The translations under genes were made by a program, and so were the position numbers. 64,000 bases of DNA from Roseibium alexandrii DFL-11 (GTDB taxonomy: Bacteria > Pseudomonadota > Alphaproteobacteria > Rhizobiales > Stappiaceae), in NCBI RefSeq assembly GCF_000158095.2, contig NZ_CM011002.1:1255228-1319227 (forward strand), written 5' to 3'. The notes beneath the pieces were generated by a model. It saw nothing but the letters and a program-made list of their open reading frames with translations. It was not told the origin of the DNA and did no database searches. Shown one piece after another: positions 1 through 9,188 of this stretch; positions within the stretch are counted from its first letter, which is position 1; every line of letters starts with the position of its first letter.

Positions 1-290
1 AGAGGATTCACGTGCCAGGAATTCAGGGCGTTTTGAAAGCGGACGAAAGCTCTTGCGACCCGGGCTTGATACTCGAAATCGGAGTTGTAAAGCGCACTCG
101 TCAAAAGGCTTTCCAGCCGATGCGTGTTGAGCAGGCTGGAAGACGTAATGAGGGCATGTAGAGCGTCGTCTTTTACCTTCGCATCCTGCCGTTTCTGAAG
201 CATCACGACTGCGCTGAACGACAGAGCAAACGTAATCGCGATCACGACCAAAGGAAGTATGTAACGGCTATAGCCAGGCCGGTACGTCAT
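1..290 (-). CDS. Partial membrane-anchored protein, N-terminus only
   Basis: An open frame of 96 codons starts with ATG at 290 and runs off the left edge without a stop. The N-terminus MTYRPGYSRY is followed by a hydrophobic segment (about residues 11-32) and then a polar, mainly helical stretch, presumably periplasmic. This layout is typical of sensor kinases, diguanylate cyclases and chemoreceptors, but no catalytic or signalling domain lies inside the window, so the function is not assigned. It diverges from the hydrolase gene at 569; the ~280 bases between them probably hold both promoters. Confidence 0.55.
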   Translation of the reverse strand, partial: MTYRPGYSRYILPLVVIAITFALSFSAVVMLQKRQDAKVKDDALHALITSSSLLNTHRLESLLTSALYNSDFEYQARVARAFVRFQNALNSWHVNP

Positions 291-568
291 GCTAACTGTT
301 CCACAAAACTCAATTATATTCAGGCAGAACCACGCTGGTACGCGGCCGGGAGACAGAGCCTCACCGTCCCGGGTGCAGTCCTGGTGGAAGCCAGACAGCG
401 AATTTCCAAGCGTCGTTTGGGAGACAATGAGCGCAGACAGTTAACTGCACTTGAATCCATTATATGGCATTTTCTTCACCAAGGATATTATCCCTGACAA
501 AACGCGGTACTACTAATGGCATGTTAAACCGATCATAGAAAATATGCCCGCGCCTTCCGGAGACGTTG

Positions 569-2233
569 ATGCCGCATTCTCAAAACCGCCTGCCCGGTTG
601 GATGATGTCCAACATGTCCACGTTTGCTGCAATTGTTGCAATCAGCGCGTTTGGTGCCTCGCTGACCCCATCTTTGATGCCACGCGACCCCTTGGTGCAA
701 AGCCTCTTGTCAGGAATTGTCGCAAGCTTGGGTTATGAAGCGGCCCTTCTTGTCCGGGCGACGTGGCGCTACATGGAAATTCCGGGGCTCAAGGGGCGCT
801 TGCGAACAGCTTGGGTTATCGGTGGCTTGGTGGCTTGTGCCGGTATTCTTGTGTATTCACTTTCACGAGCGGCAAACTGGCAAAATGCAACCCGCGAGGC
901 TGTTGGACTGGAGCCGCTGGAAAGTGCCGCCCCGTTTTTCATTCTCGGGGTATCCCTCGGCGTGTTTCTGGTTCTTTGGCTGGTCTTCCGGGCGCTTGGG
1001 ATCGCCCGCCGCCGGGTTGAGCGGATATTAGACCGTTTGGTGCCGCGTCGCGTCGGCATCGTGGTCTCAATTGCAGCTGTTGGGTGGCTCTTCTGGGCGT
1101 TGGTCGATGGCGCATTGATACGCAACGCGTTCAAAGCGGCCGACGCGTCCTTCATGGCCGCAGACCTTCTCATGGAACCGGATATTGAACAGCCACCCGA
1201 TCCGCAAAAGACAGGGAGTTCAGCATCCCTCATCCGCTGGAAGGAAATGGGGCGGCACGGCCGGGCATTTGTTGCTACGGCCCCCTCATCAGATGAAATC
1301 GGAGAATTCTTTGACGGTGCCGTCCGAAATCCAATCCGGATCTATGTGGGCCGATTGTCAGCCGAAACGGCGGAAGAACGCGCTGAAATCGCGTTGCAAG
1401 AGCTTAAGCGCGTAGATGCCTTCTCGCGCTCAACACTGGTTGTCGCCGTCCCGGTTGGAAGTGGATGGATGGATCCGGGCGCTCATGACACGCTCGACTT
1501 CATGCTTGGCGGAGATGTGGCGACAGTCGCCGCGCAGTACTCGTATCTGACCAGTGTTTTGTCCCTGCTCGCCCATCCTGACTATGGCGTCGATCAAGCA
1601 CGCGTTCTTTTTGAAAAAGTCTATGATCATTGGACAACGCTGCCGAAAGATAGCCGGCCAAAGTTTTATGTGCATGGCCTAAGCCAAGGGGCGTTCAATT
1701 CTCAAGCCACGATCCCTTTGTTCGACATGCTGGGAGACCCCATCCAGGGAGCGATGTGGGCCGGGTCGCCGTTTTTCTCAAAATTCTGGTCAGAAGTTCG
1801 CGATCATCGAAACCCGGACAGCCCCGCCTGGCGGCCCACCTATGGCAACGGGTCTCTGATCCGGGTCTTGGACCAGTATGGGGGACTTGAAGGAGAATTT
1901 ACGCCTTGGGGTCCTATCCGCATGGTGTTTCTCAACTACGGCAGCGATCCGATTGTAAACTTCACCTACGACAGCTCAATCTTTGAACCGGGCTGGCTGT
2001 CACCTCCACGCGCTCCGGATGTTACACCTCAACTCAGGTGGTTTCCCGTCGTCACCATGCTGCAGCTCGCACTTGATTCCGCGTTTTCACTCAATGTCTC
2101 GGGCTTTGGTCATTATTATATTGCCCGCGACTACATCGACGCTTGGGCCGCAGCCGTTGATCCCGAAGGATGGACCAATGACCGTGCAAACCGCCTCAAG
2201 GAAATCTTCGTCAAACGCGGTGCGTCGTTCTAG
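569..2233 (+). CDS. Membrane alpha/beta-hydrolase (Abhydrolase_9 / DUF2319-like)
   Basis: A 554-residue protein. The N-terminal ~190 residues are hydrophobic with several likely membrane spans; the C-terminal half is a soluble alpha/beta-hydrolase domain. The nucleophile elbow reads HGLSQGAF with Ser near residue 372, and the block VGSGWMDPGAHDTLDFM is typical of the Abhydrolase_9 family, whose natural substrate is not established. I chose ATG at 569 because GGAG ends six bases before it; a TTG immediately upstream is less likely. It converges on the patatin gene with only ~20 bases between the two stops. Confidence 0.8.
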   Translation: MPHSQNRLPGWMMSNMSTFAAIVAISAFGASLTPSLMPRDPLVQSLLSGIVASLGYEAALLVRATWRYMEIPGLKGRLRTAWVIGGLVACAGILVYSLSRAANWQNATREAVGLEPLESAAPFFILGVSLGVFLVLWLVFRALGIARRRVERILDRLVPRRVGIVVSIAAVGWLFWALVDGALIRNAFKAADASFMAADLLMEPDIEQPPDPQKTGSSASLIRWKEMGRHGRAFVATAPSSDEIGEFFDGAVRNPIRIYVGRLSAETAEERAEIALQELKRVDAFSRSTLVVAVPVGSGWMDPGAHDTLDFMLGGDVATVAAQYSYLTSVLSLLAHPDYGVDQARVLFEKVYDHWTTLPKDSRPKFYVHGLSQGAFNSQATIPLFDMLGDPIQGAMWAGSPFFSKFWSEVRDHRNPDSPAWRPTYGNGSLIRVLDQYGGLEGEFTPWGPIRMVFLNYGSDPIVNFTYDSSIFEPGWLSPPRAPDVTPQLRWFPVVTMLQLALDSAFSLNVSGFGHYYIARDYIDAWAAAVDPEGWTNDRANRLKEIFVKRGASF

Positions 2234-2252
2234 CTTTGCAAGGACAGTTGCC

Positions 2253-3206
2253 TCAGATCTTTTGACCCAGCAGCCGGTCCAACCCACGTTTAACATCCTC
2301 CCGGATCGGATCGGCCGCTTCCAGAATGGCCTTAACTTCGAAGAAATCCATCGTTTGGAAATGACCGATGGCCGGTTCCAGGAGAAGATCGGGCTGGGCG
2401 CAGCCCAACTTCGCTGCAACGAGGGAGTGAAGCGTGATTGAAAACGAGCCGATCCAGGTTTCCATGCCGCTTGGCAGACCATCGATCGCCGAAAAATCTG
2501 CCCCTGTCACATCAACGGCCACCACCGGATAGTCTGTGTCTTCGAACACGTCAAAAGGTGTCGGGTTAACGAAGCCGCCATCAATCAGGACACGCCCATC
2601 GATCTGGACCGGTGTCAGCAACATCGGCAGCGCTGATGAGGCTGCTATCGCGGGTAGGAGCGCACCTTCGGTCAGAACGGCTTGGGATTGGCGATGAAAG
2701 TCCGTTGCGACGACTTTCATCGGGATTTGCAAGTCTTCAAAGTTCTCCGCCAGCCCGTCCGGAAACAGCGTCTCGAACAAAACCAGCGGATCAATTATCG
2801 ACGGACGCACCATATTCAGAAGAGATCCCCAGGTCCGGCCATCGGTTAAAAACAGCTTTTGGAGCAACTGACCCTTTTGGGTGAAGAGATCAATTGTAAA
2901 GCTCCGGATGTCTTTGCCGCTCATTCCGCTTGCATAGTAGCCGCCGAGGATGGAGCCCATGGATGTCCCTGCGATTGCCTCCGGTTTCACCCCGAGATCA
3001 TCCAGCGCTTCAAGAACGGGAATATGCGCAAATGCCTTGGCTGCGCCGCCGCCGAGGGCCAGGTAAAAGCCGTCAGTGCGTTTTACCGGATTTGCCGCAG
3101 TGTTTTCCGGTGTGACCTGTGAAGACGCGGCATGACCGTTAGCGCCTGATGCCAGGATCGTGCTGCCGGTGACAACGGCTCCGGTCAAAAAGCTGCGGCG
3201 TTCCAT
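2253..3206 (-). CDS. Patatin-like phospholipase with Tat-type signal
   Basis: A 317-residue predicted acyl hydrolase acting on lipids outside the cytoplasm. It begins MERRSFLTGAVV, a twin-arginine-type signal followed by a hydrophobic stretch. The patatin landmarks are all present: the glycine-rich oxyanion motif GGGAAKAF, the nucleophile elbow GTSMGS, and DGG in the second half (VLIDGGFVNPTP), which supplies the Asp of the Ser-Asp dyad. In-frame sequence upstream of ATG 3206 lacks family character, so the shorter start is used. Export by Tat is inferred only from the RR motif; the substrate is unknown. Confidence 0.85.
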   Translation of the reverse strand: MERRSFLTGAVVTGSTILASGANGHAASSQVTPENTAANPVKRTDGFYLALGGGAAKAFAHIPVLEALDDLGVKPEAIAGTSMGSILGGYYASGMSGKDIRSFTIDLFTQKGQLLQKLFLTDGRTWGSLLNMVRPSIIDPLVLFETLFPDGLAENFEDLQIPMKVVATDFHRQSQAVLTEGALLPAIAASSALPMLLTPVQIDGRVLIDGGFVNPTPFDVFEDTDYPVVAVDVTGADFSAIDGLPSGMETWIGSFSITLHSLVAAKLGCAQPDLLLEPAIGHFQTMDFFEVKAILEAADPIREDVKRGLDRLLGQKI

Positions 3207-3324
3207 GCTGGGTCCATTCCTTCTGTCGTGACGACACGCGCCCTGCAGGCTGTACATACAATAGTGCGAAGCGGCTCAAGTCTATCGGAGAGTTTGGCAA
3301 GACTGCCAGACCTCTCCGATCAAG

Positions 3325-3363
3325 AAAAAGGCCGGGGAACAGGTGATCGCCTGTCTCCGGCCT
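3325..3363 (-). terminator. Rho-independent terminator after the purine operon
   Basis: On the minus strand a long hairpin built on AGGCCGGAGACAGGCGA and its complement is followed at once by TTTTTC. It lies ~50 bases past the stop of the BMP-family binding protein, where the leftward operon should end. Confidence 0.8.
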
Positions 3364-3409
3364 AATCCTTAGTTCGAGAGCCGGCAGCTCCGGCTCTCAT
3401 GGTGCAGAA

Positions 3410-4474
3410 TTACTGCGGCAGTTGGTCATCAACGCCCTGTACGTACCAGTTCATGCCGAGGATCGCGCCATCATCGAGACGCACACCATCTTCTGCTGCA
3501 ACTGTGCCATCCTGCTTGGTGATCGGACCGGTGAATGGCTCCCAACCGCCAACAATCTTGGCTTCGGTTGCTTTGGCCATTTCAACGACATCTGCAGGCA
3601 GATTGGTGTATGGGGCCATGACAACGTGTTTCTCGGCAAGGCCCTCCCAAGAGGAATGGCTTTCCCACTTCCCGTCGAGGACATCCTGAACGCGGTGAAT
3701 ATAGTACGGCGCCCAATCATCAATGATGGCGGTGTACTGTGCGTCCGGGGCAAAGGCGACCATGTCGGATGCCTGGCCGAATCCGTAAACGCCGCGCTCC
3801 TGAGCAACCTGCAGCGGTGCGGTGGAATCGGTATGCTGCGTGATGATGTCAGCGCCCTGGTCGATCAGCGCCTTGGCGGCATCTGCTTCCTTGCCTGGGT
3901 CAAACCAGGTGTTCACCCAAACAACCTTCAATTGGAAGTCAGGATTGACGGATTGTGCGCCCAACATGAACGCATTGATGCCCGAGATGACTTCCGGGAT
4001 CGGGAACGAGGCGATGTACCCCGCTACGCCGGTCTTGGACTGTTTGGCCGCGACCTGACCGATGATGTACCGGCCCTGGTGAAACTTGGAGTTATATGTC
4101 GCGACGTTGTCGGCGGTCTTGTAGCCGGTGGCATGCTCGAACTTCACATCCGGGAACTTCTTGGCAACCTTGATCGTCGGGTTCATGTAGCCGAAAGATG
4201 TTGTGAAGATGATGTTGCAGCCTTCACGCGCGAAACGCTCAATGGCGCGCTCTGCATCCGGGCCTTCCGCCACGCTTTCAAGAAATGCGGTTTCGACCTT
4301 GTCGCCGAAATGCTCTTCAACGGCCAAGCGGCCCTGGTCGTGCTGGTAGGTCCAACCGAAGTCACCGACCGGTCCGACGTAAACGAAACATGCCTTAACA
4401 TCGGCCGCGTTTGCTGCGGTTCCTGCTACGAGGAACGCGGCGGCAGCCACGGTTGCTTTCAATAGAGATTTCAT
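3410..4474 (-). CDS. BMP-family ABC transporter substrate-binding protein
   Basis: A 354-residue periplasmic binding protein of the Bmp/PnrA (Med) family, which binds purine nucleosides in characterised members. It starts MKSLLKATVAAAAFLVAG, a clear Sec signal peptide ending near AANA. The mature part has the family blocks VGPVGDFGWTYQHDQGR, TTSFGYMNP and QHTDSTAPLQ. It is the last gene of the leftward cluster, ~100 bases after the second permease and directly before a terminator. Its place in an operon with xanthine dehydrogenase genes suggests purines, nucleosides or oxidised purines as ligand; that is inference. Confidence 0.88.
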   Translation of the reverse strand: MKSLLKATVAAAAFLVAGTAANAADVKACFVYVGPVGDFGWTYQHDQGRLAVEEHFGDKVETAFLESVAEGPDAERAIERFAREGCNIIFTTSFGYMNPTIKVAKKFPDVKFEHATGYKTADNVATYNSKFHQGRYIIGQVAAKQSKTGVAGYIASFPIPEVISGINAFMLGAQSVNPDFQLKVVWVNTWFDPGKEADAAKALIDQGADIITQHTDSTAPLQVAQERGVYGFGQASDMVAFAPDAQYTAIIDDWAPYYIHRVQDVLDGKWESHSSWEGLAEKHVVMAPYTNLPADVVEMAKATEAKIVGGWEPFTGPITKQDGTVAAEDGVRLDDGAILGMNWYVQGVDDQLPQ

Positions 4475-4575
4475 CAGTTTGGTCCCCTCTGTTTGATCTC
4501 TGTTTGTGTACGATCTTTTTGCTTTGATCCAGCCCTGATCGCTACAGGCTGGACCCGACCGGTAACGGGGAGGCG

Positions 4576-5490
4576 CTACCGGTCCGGAACAAACGGCTTG
4601 CCAAGGCATGCCGGTGTATTAACGAGCGTCAGTCTGCGGTTTGCGGAGATGAGCACAAGTACTCCAATGGTCGCAAGATACGGCAGGCTGGACAGGAATT
4701 GCGATGGAACCCCAAGGCCGATTGCCTGGGCATGCAAATTGAGCACACTGACCGCGCCGAACAGGTACGCTCCGATGATGACGCGGAACGGCAACCAGGA
4801 TGCAAACACCACCAAAGCAAGCGCAATCCAGCCGCGGCCGGCCGTCATGTTTTCCACCCACTGCGGCGTATAGGCGAGCGACATATAGGCACCGGCCAAA
4901 CCCGCACAGGCCCCGCCGAACAACACCGCCATGAACCGGATCTTCAAGACCGAATACCCCAGCGCATGCGCCGATCCGTGATTGTCACCAACGGAGCGCA
5001 AGATCAGGCCGGCCCGAGTTCGGAAGAGGAAGTAGGCTACCCCAATGACAAGTGCAAAGCCGATATAAACGATCGCATCCTGCTGGAAGAAGACTGGTCC
5101 AATGAACGGGATGTCGGACAGAATCGGGATGTAGAGTTCCGGGATCCGCAGACCTGGCACCCCGATATAAGCTTCCCCGATCATGCCGGAGAGCCCCAGA
5201 CCGAGGATCGTCAGCGCAAGACCTGTCGCGACCTGATTGGCGACCAGGACCAGCACCAAAAAACCAAAGAGGGCAGACATGGCCATACCGGCCGCGATTG
5301 CTCCGATCACCCCGAGTGTTCCGGAACCGGTCTGGTTTGCGACTGCAAATCCAATAACGGCGCCCATGATCATCATGCCTTCGACGCCCAGATTAAGAAC
5401 GCCGGAGCGCTCCACCACCAATTCGCCAATAGCCGCAATGAGAAGCGGTGTTGCCGCAGTAATGACTGTAAGTAGAACAGCCTCAAACAT
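4576..5490 (-). CDS. ABC transporter permease, nucleoside/purine type (second subunit)
   Basis: A 304-residue integral membrane protein of the BPD_transp_2 family (YufQ/NupQ-like), with many hydrophobic segments and the signature ERSGVLNLGVEGMM near the N-terminus. ATG 5490 is preceded by GGGGGAGG and overlaps the end of the upstream permease by eight bases, so the two are probably translationally coupled and form the heterodimeric membrane channel of the importer. Confidence 0.88.
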   Translation of the reverse strand: MFEAVLLTVITAATPLLIAAIGELVVERSGVLNLGVEGMMIMGAVIGFAVANQTGSGTLGVIGAIAAGMAMSALFGFLVLVLVANQVATGLALTILGLGLSGMIGEAYIGVPGLRIPELYIPILSDIPFIGPVFFQQDAIVYIGFALVIGVAYFLFRTRAGLILRSVGDNHGSAHALGYSVLKIRFMAVLFGGACAGLAGAYMSLAYTPQWVENMTAGRGWIALALVVFASWLPFRVIIGAYLFGAVSVLNLHAQAIGLGVPSQFLSSLPYLATIGVLVLISANRRLTLVNTPACLGKPFVPDR

Positions 5491-6577
5491 GAGAAACCTC
5501 CCCCGCCGGATTGGCAGCACGGCGGGAGACCATGCGGATGCGATAAAGAATGAGCGTGTCGCAGGCGAGTACGTAAAACAGAAGCAATCCCTGGATCACG
5601 CTAGCAATCTTGTTGGAGACGCCAAGACCTGACTGAACGCCCTCCCCACCGATGTATGACAAGGCAAGGACAAACCCGGCAATGATAATGCCGATCGGGT
5701 TCAGGCGCCCCAAGAAGGCCACGATGATCGCCGTGAAGCCATAGCCCGGAGAAATTGACGGCAGGAGTTGGTTCAAAGACCCTGACACAACCATGGTGCC
5801 TGCAAGGCCGGCCAACCCGCCTGCCAAGGCGAACGAGAAAATGGTCAACCCTTTTACGGAGAACCCGGCAAAACTGCCGGCGCGCGGGCTTTCGCCCATC
5901 ACCCGGATTTCAAAGCCCTTGATGGTTTTTGCCAATACAAGTGCGAGAACCAACGCAACAATGATGGTGATGGGCGTCGCCAGGCTCATCATTCCGCCAA
6001 AGACTTCGGGCAAGGTCGCAGCGTCCGGAAATATACGCGATTCCGGGAAGTTGAAGCCGTCCGGGTCCCGCCACGGACCGCGAACGAGATAATCCAGCAG
6101 AAGTCCGGCCACATATACCAGCATCAGGCTTGTAAGGATTTCGTTGGTGTTGAACCGGGTCTTCAACAGGGCCGGTATCATCGCCCAGAGCGCCCCGCCG
6201 ATCACACCGCAGATCAGCATCAGAGGCAAGGTCAGGCTGTTTTCAAAACTCGGGAACATCACCGGCAGGATGGAGCCGAACATTGCCCCGACCACGAATT
6301 GCCCTTCGGCCCCGATGTTCCAGTTGTTCGAGAGGTAACACACTGCCAGACCGCAACCGATCAGGATGAGCGGTGTTGCCTTTTCGATCGTTGCCTCCAG
6401 CGACCACTGCTCAGTCAAGGGCTCAATGAAAAACTTGTAGAGGCCAAGGGCCGGATTAACGCCGGAAATTGAAAAGATGATCGCGGCCGACAGAGCTGTC
6501 AGGCCGACGGCAATCAGAGGCGACATCAGCGACATCAGTTCGCTGTGTTCCTTGCGTTTGACGAGTTCGATCCGCAT
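5483..6577 (-). CDS. ABC transporter permease, nucleoside/purine type (first subunit)
   Basis: A 364-residue membrane protein of the YufP/NupP type, longer than its partner as usual. The conserved segment NNWNIGAEGQFVVGA corresponds to the N-L-G-x-E-G motif of these permeases. ATG 6577 shares its first base with the stop of the ATPase gene (TGATG) and has GGGAGG upstream. The position between ATPase and second permease matches Bmp-type import operons. Confidence 0.88.
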   Translation of the reverse strand: MRIELVKRKEHSELMSLMSPLIAVGLTALSAAIIFSISGVNPALGLYKFFIEPLTEQWSLEATIEKATPLILIGCGLAVCYLSNNWNIGAEGQFVVGAMFGSILPVMFPSFENSLTLPLMLICGVIGGALWAMIPALLKTRFNTNEILTSLMLVYVAGLLLDYLVRGPWRDPDGFNFPESRIFPDAATLPEVFGGMMSLATPITIIVALVLALVLAKTIKGFEIRVMGESPRAGSFAGFSVKGLTIFSFALAGGLAGLAGTMVVSGSLNQLLPSISPGYGFTAIIVAFLGRLNPIGIIIAGFVLALSYIGGEGVQSGLGVSNKIASVIQGLLLFYVLACDTLILYRIRMVSRRAANPAGEVSHV

Positions 6578-8160
6578 CAGGCGACCTCCCCTTGTGTCTC
6601 GGCTCCGCCTGCCATGAGAAGTCCAACCCGTTCGCGGGTCACATCCGCGGCCGGCTCGGGTTCAGACAGGTAGCCTCTGGAGATCACTGCGATCTTGTCG
6701 GCGATTTCAAAGATTTCATCGAGATCCTGGCTGATCACCAGAACTGCAGAGCCGCTTCGGGCGAGATCAATGATTGCCTGACGGATCAGCGCGGCCGCTC
6801 CCGCATCGACGCCCCATGTTGGTTGATTAATGATCAGGACGCCCGGTTGCCGGTCGAGCTCGCGCCCAACCACGAATTTCTGCAGATTTCCGCCCGACAG
6901 CGACCGAGCTTCCGGATCATCATGCGACATGCGGACATCAAAGGCCTGTTTGATCCGTTGCTCCATTTGCCCGGCATTGGCCGTTGACACCATCCCACCA
7001 TTGACCAGCTTGTCACCCGTGCTGTGCCGCGTGAGGACAATGTTCTGGGAGAGCTTCATGCCCGGAACGGCGCCATGACCGAGCCGCTCTTCGGGAACGA
7101 AGGCGGCGTTTTTCTTCCGGCGCCAATTGATGCTCTTGGAGCCGCAGGGCGCTCCATCCAGCAGGATCATGTCGGGGGCAACGCGCATCTCTCCGGAAAT
7201 AGCGTCGAACAATTCCCCTTGCCCATTTCCGGCAACGCCTGCAATTGCCACAACTTCTCCCGCACGGAGTTCCAGTGATACGTTGTTCAACGCCGTTGCA
7301 AACGGTGTGGCGGCCGGTGCGGACAACTTGTTCAGTCCAAGCCGAATCTCCCCGATAGCCGGCTTTTGCGCCGCTGCATTTACAGCGATTACTTCAGCGC
7401 CCACCATCATGCTGGCGAGCGTTGCGGGTGTTTCCTTCGTGGGGTCACATTCATTGACAACCTGACCGTGGCGCAAGATTGTCGCGTGATGGCAGATCCT
7501 TTGAACTTCTTCGAGACGGTGGCTGATGTAAAGAACGGCGCAGCCCTCAGATGCCAACCGTTGCAGCGTGAGAAAAAGTTGATCCGCCTCCTGCGGTGTC
7601 AGGACAGACGTTGGCTCATCCATGATGATCAGACGAGGTTCCTGAAGGAGACAGCGGACGATTTCGATCCTCTGACGGATGCCGACCGGTAAATCGGCAA
7701 CAATGTCACTGGGGTTGAGCGGAAGACCATACTCACGGGAGACTGTTTCAATCCGTGAGGCCAAGTCCTTCATGTTTCCGGGGTTTGGCAGTGCGAGCGC
7801 AATGTTCTCGACCACGTTCAGCGCCTCAAACAACGAAAAGTGCTGGAAAACCATCCCAATGCCGAGTTCACGGGCAGCGGCAGGATTGTCTATCGCAACC
7901 TTTTGGCCATCCCACCAGATCTCGCCCCCATCCGGCTCGAGCGACCCGTAGAACATCTTGACGAGCGTGGATTTTCCTGCGCCGTTTTCACCAAGAAGAG
8001 CGTGAATTTCACCCTTGTTGATCGTCAGATCGACGGCGTCGTTGGCTAGGATATCACCGAAACGCTTGGTCAGCCCTTGCGCGTCCAGCAATTTGTCCTT
8101 GTCAGATCTCGCGAACGGGGCAGCTGCCGTGTCCACTTCTGAATGGTTTTCTGTACCCAC
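6577..8160 (-). CDS. ABC transporter ATP-binding protein with two nucleotide-binding domains
   Basis: A 527-residue double ATPase of the sugar/nucleoside (MglA/NupO) class. The first domain has Walker A GENGAGKSTLVK, signature region LPVGIRQRIEIVRCL and Walker B LIIMDEPTS. In the second, Walker A is degraded to GVAGNGQGELF and the signature is LSGGNLQKFVVGREL, the usual asymmetry of this family. The start is GTG 8160, preceded by GGGGGA. Only 38 bases separate it from xdhC upstream, which supports co-transcription of purine import and purine oxidation. Confidence 0.88.
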   Translation of the reverse strand: MGTENHSEVDTAAAPFARSDKDKLLDAQGLTKRFGDILANDAVDLTINKGEIHALLGENGAGKSTLVKMFYGSLEPDGGEIWWDGQKVAIDNPAAARELGIGMVFQHFSLFEALNVVENIALALPNPGNMKDLASRIETVSREYGLPLNPSDIVADLPVGIRQRIEIVRCLLQEPRLIIMDEPTSVLTPQEADQLFLTLQRLASEGCAVLYISHRLEEVQRICHHATILRHGQVVNECDPTKETPATLASMMVGAEVIAVNAAAQKPAIGEIRLGLNKLSAPAATPFATALNNVSLELRAGEVVAIAGVAGNGQGELFDAISGEMRVAPDMILLDGAPCGSKSINWRRKKNAAFVPEERLGHGAVPGMKLSQNIVLTRHSTGDKLVNGGMVSTANAGQMEQRIKQAFDVRMSHDDPEARSLSGGNLQKFVVGRELDRQPGVLIINQPTWGVDAGAAALIRQAIIDLARSGSAVLVISQDLDEIFEIADKIAVISRGYLSEPEPAADVTRERVGLLMAGGAETQGEVA

Positions 8161-8198
8161 ACTGTCCCCCGGTTGGATGCCGCCTTATTATTCATGTC

Positions 8199-9188
8199 TT
8201 ATTTATGTGCAAGCCTCCCGCTTGCAGCGGCTTGTTGATAACAGGCCTCGTCCCGGGCGATCAGATCGACAACTATTCCAGCTGCGATCGCAGCCGGGTG
8301 TTTTGATTTTATCGTTGTTACCCCGACCGGGCAGACCATGGTTGAGAGAACGCTGTCACTCAGACCGCGTGTTTTGAGGCGTTTCAGGAACCGGGCCCGC
8401 TTGGTTTTGGAACCGATAACACCACTGTATTCAAAGCGTTGAGCGAGAAGCGCGCGGGCCATGATCTCTTCATCGAGACCATGTGAATGGGTCATGGCAA
8501 GAACGAAAGCTCCATCCGGCGCATCCGCGAGTGCTTTCGCCGGGTCCGAAATGCAGACCTTCGTGACATTGGCCGGCACAGCGGACGGAAACTGCTCGGC
8601 TCTGCTATCGATCCAAACGATCGAAAACGGCAAGGGCGCCAGCGCCAGAACGAGTGCCTTTCCGACATGCCCGGCACCGAAGAGATAAAGTGTCCGCCGC
8701 GTTTCGCCGAATTGTTCGATCAGAAGCTCTTTGCCGTTCACGTCCACTATTTCAAATGCGCTTTTGGACACTTGATCCGCGACCTCCCGTTCGCGAACGG
8801 AGCCGTTGTCGATTATCGCATGAGTTACGAACGGATACGGTTTGCTTTCTTCAAGTGCCAGCCGTTCCGCGGTTTTCAGCTGTTCCGACACAAAGACTTC
8901 GATCGCGATTTTGGCCCGGCCACCACAACACTGGCCGAGATCGGGTCCAAGAGAAACGGTTTGGAGTTCGAAACCGGCCGTTTTGCTGCTTGCAGCCTTT
9001 GCTGCCTGGCGGATCACTTCAAATTCCAAAGTACCGCCGCCGATCGTGCCGAAAAACCCGCCGTCCGGCCGCACAATCATCCGTGCGCCGGGTTCCCGTG
9101 GTGTCGACCCGCCGGTTTCAGCGACCGTGACGAGGGCACAGGCGCCGCTGCTTTTCAGGCAGTTAGCAATGTGCCCCCAGACCTTCAT
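8199..9188 (-). CDS. xdhC: Xanthine dehydrogenase accessory protein XdhC
   Basis: A 329-residue protein that binds molybdenum cofactor, promotes its sulfuration and inserts it into XdhB. The N-terminal domain contains TVAETGGSTPREPGARM and the CCGG motif (GQCCGGRAKIAIE); the C-terminal Rossmann domain starts LYLFGAGHVGKALVLAL. The start codon overlaps the end of xdhB by four bases. Order and strand match the standard xdhABC arrangement. Confidence 0.93.
   Translation of the reverse strand: MKVWGHIANCLKSSGACALVTVAETGGSTPREPGARMIVRPDGGFFGTIGGGTLEFEVIRQAAKAASSKTAGFELQTVSLGPDLGQCCGGRAKIAIEVFVSEQLKTAERLALEESKPYPFVTHAIIDNGSVREREVADQVSKSAFEIVDVNGKELLIEQFGETRRTLYLFGAGHVGKALVLALAPLPFSIVWIDSRAEQFPSAVPANVTKVCISDPAKALADAPDGAFVLAMTHSHGLDEEIMARALLAQRFEYSGVIGSKTKRARFLKRLKTRGLSDSVLSTMVCPVGVTTIKSKHPAAIAAGIVVDLIARDEACYQQAAASGRLAHK

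Noticed and set aside
3422..4465. Long plus-strand open frame opposite the BMP-family gene
   Set aside because: It lies wholly antisense to a gene with clear family motifs and a signal peptide, and its own sequence has no recognisable domain; a shadow of codon bias.
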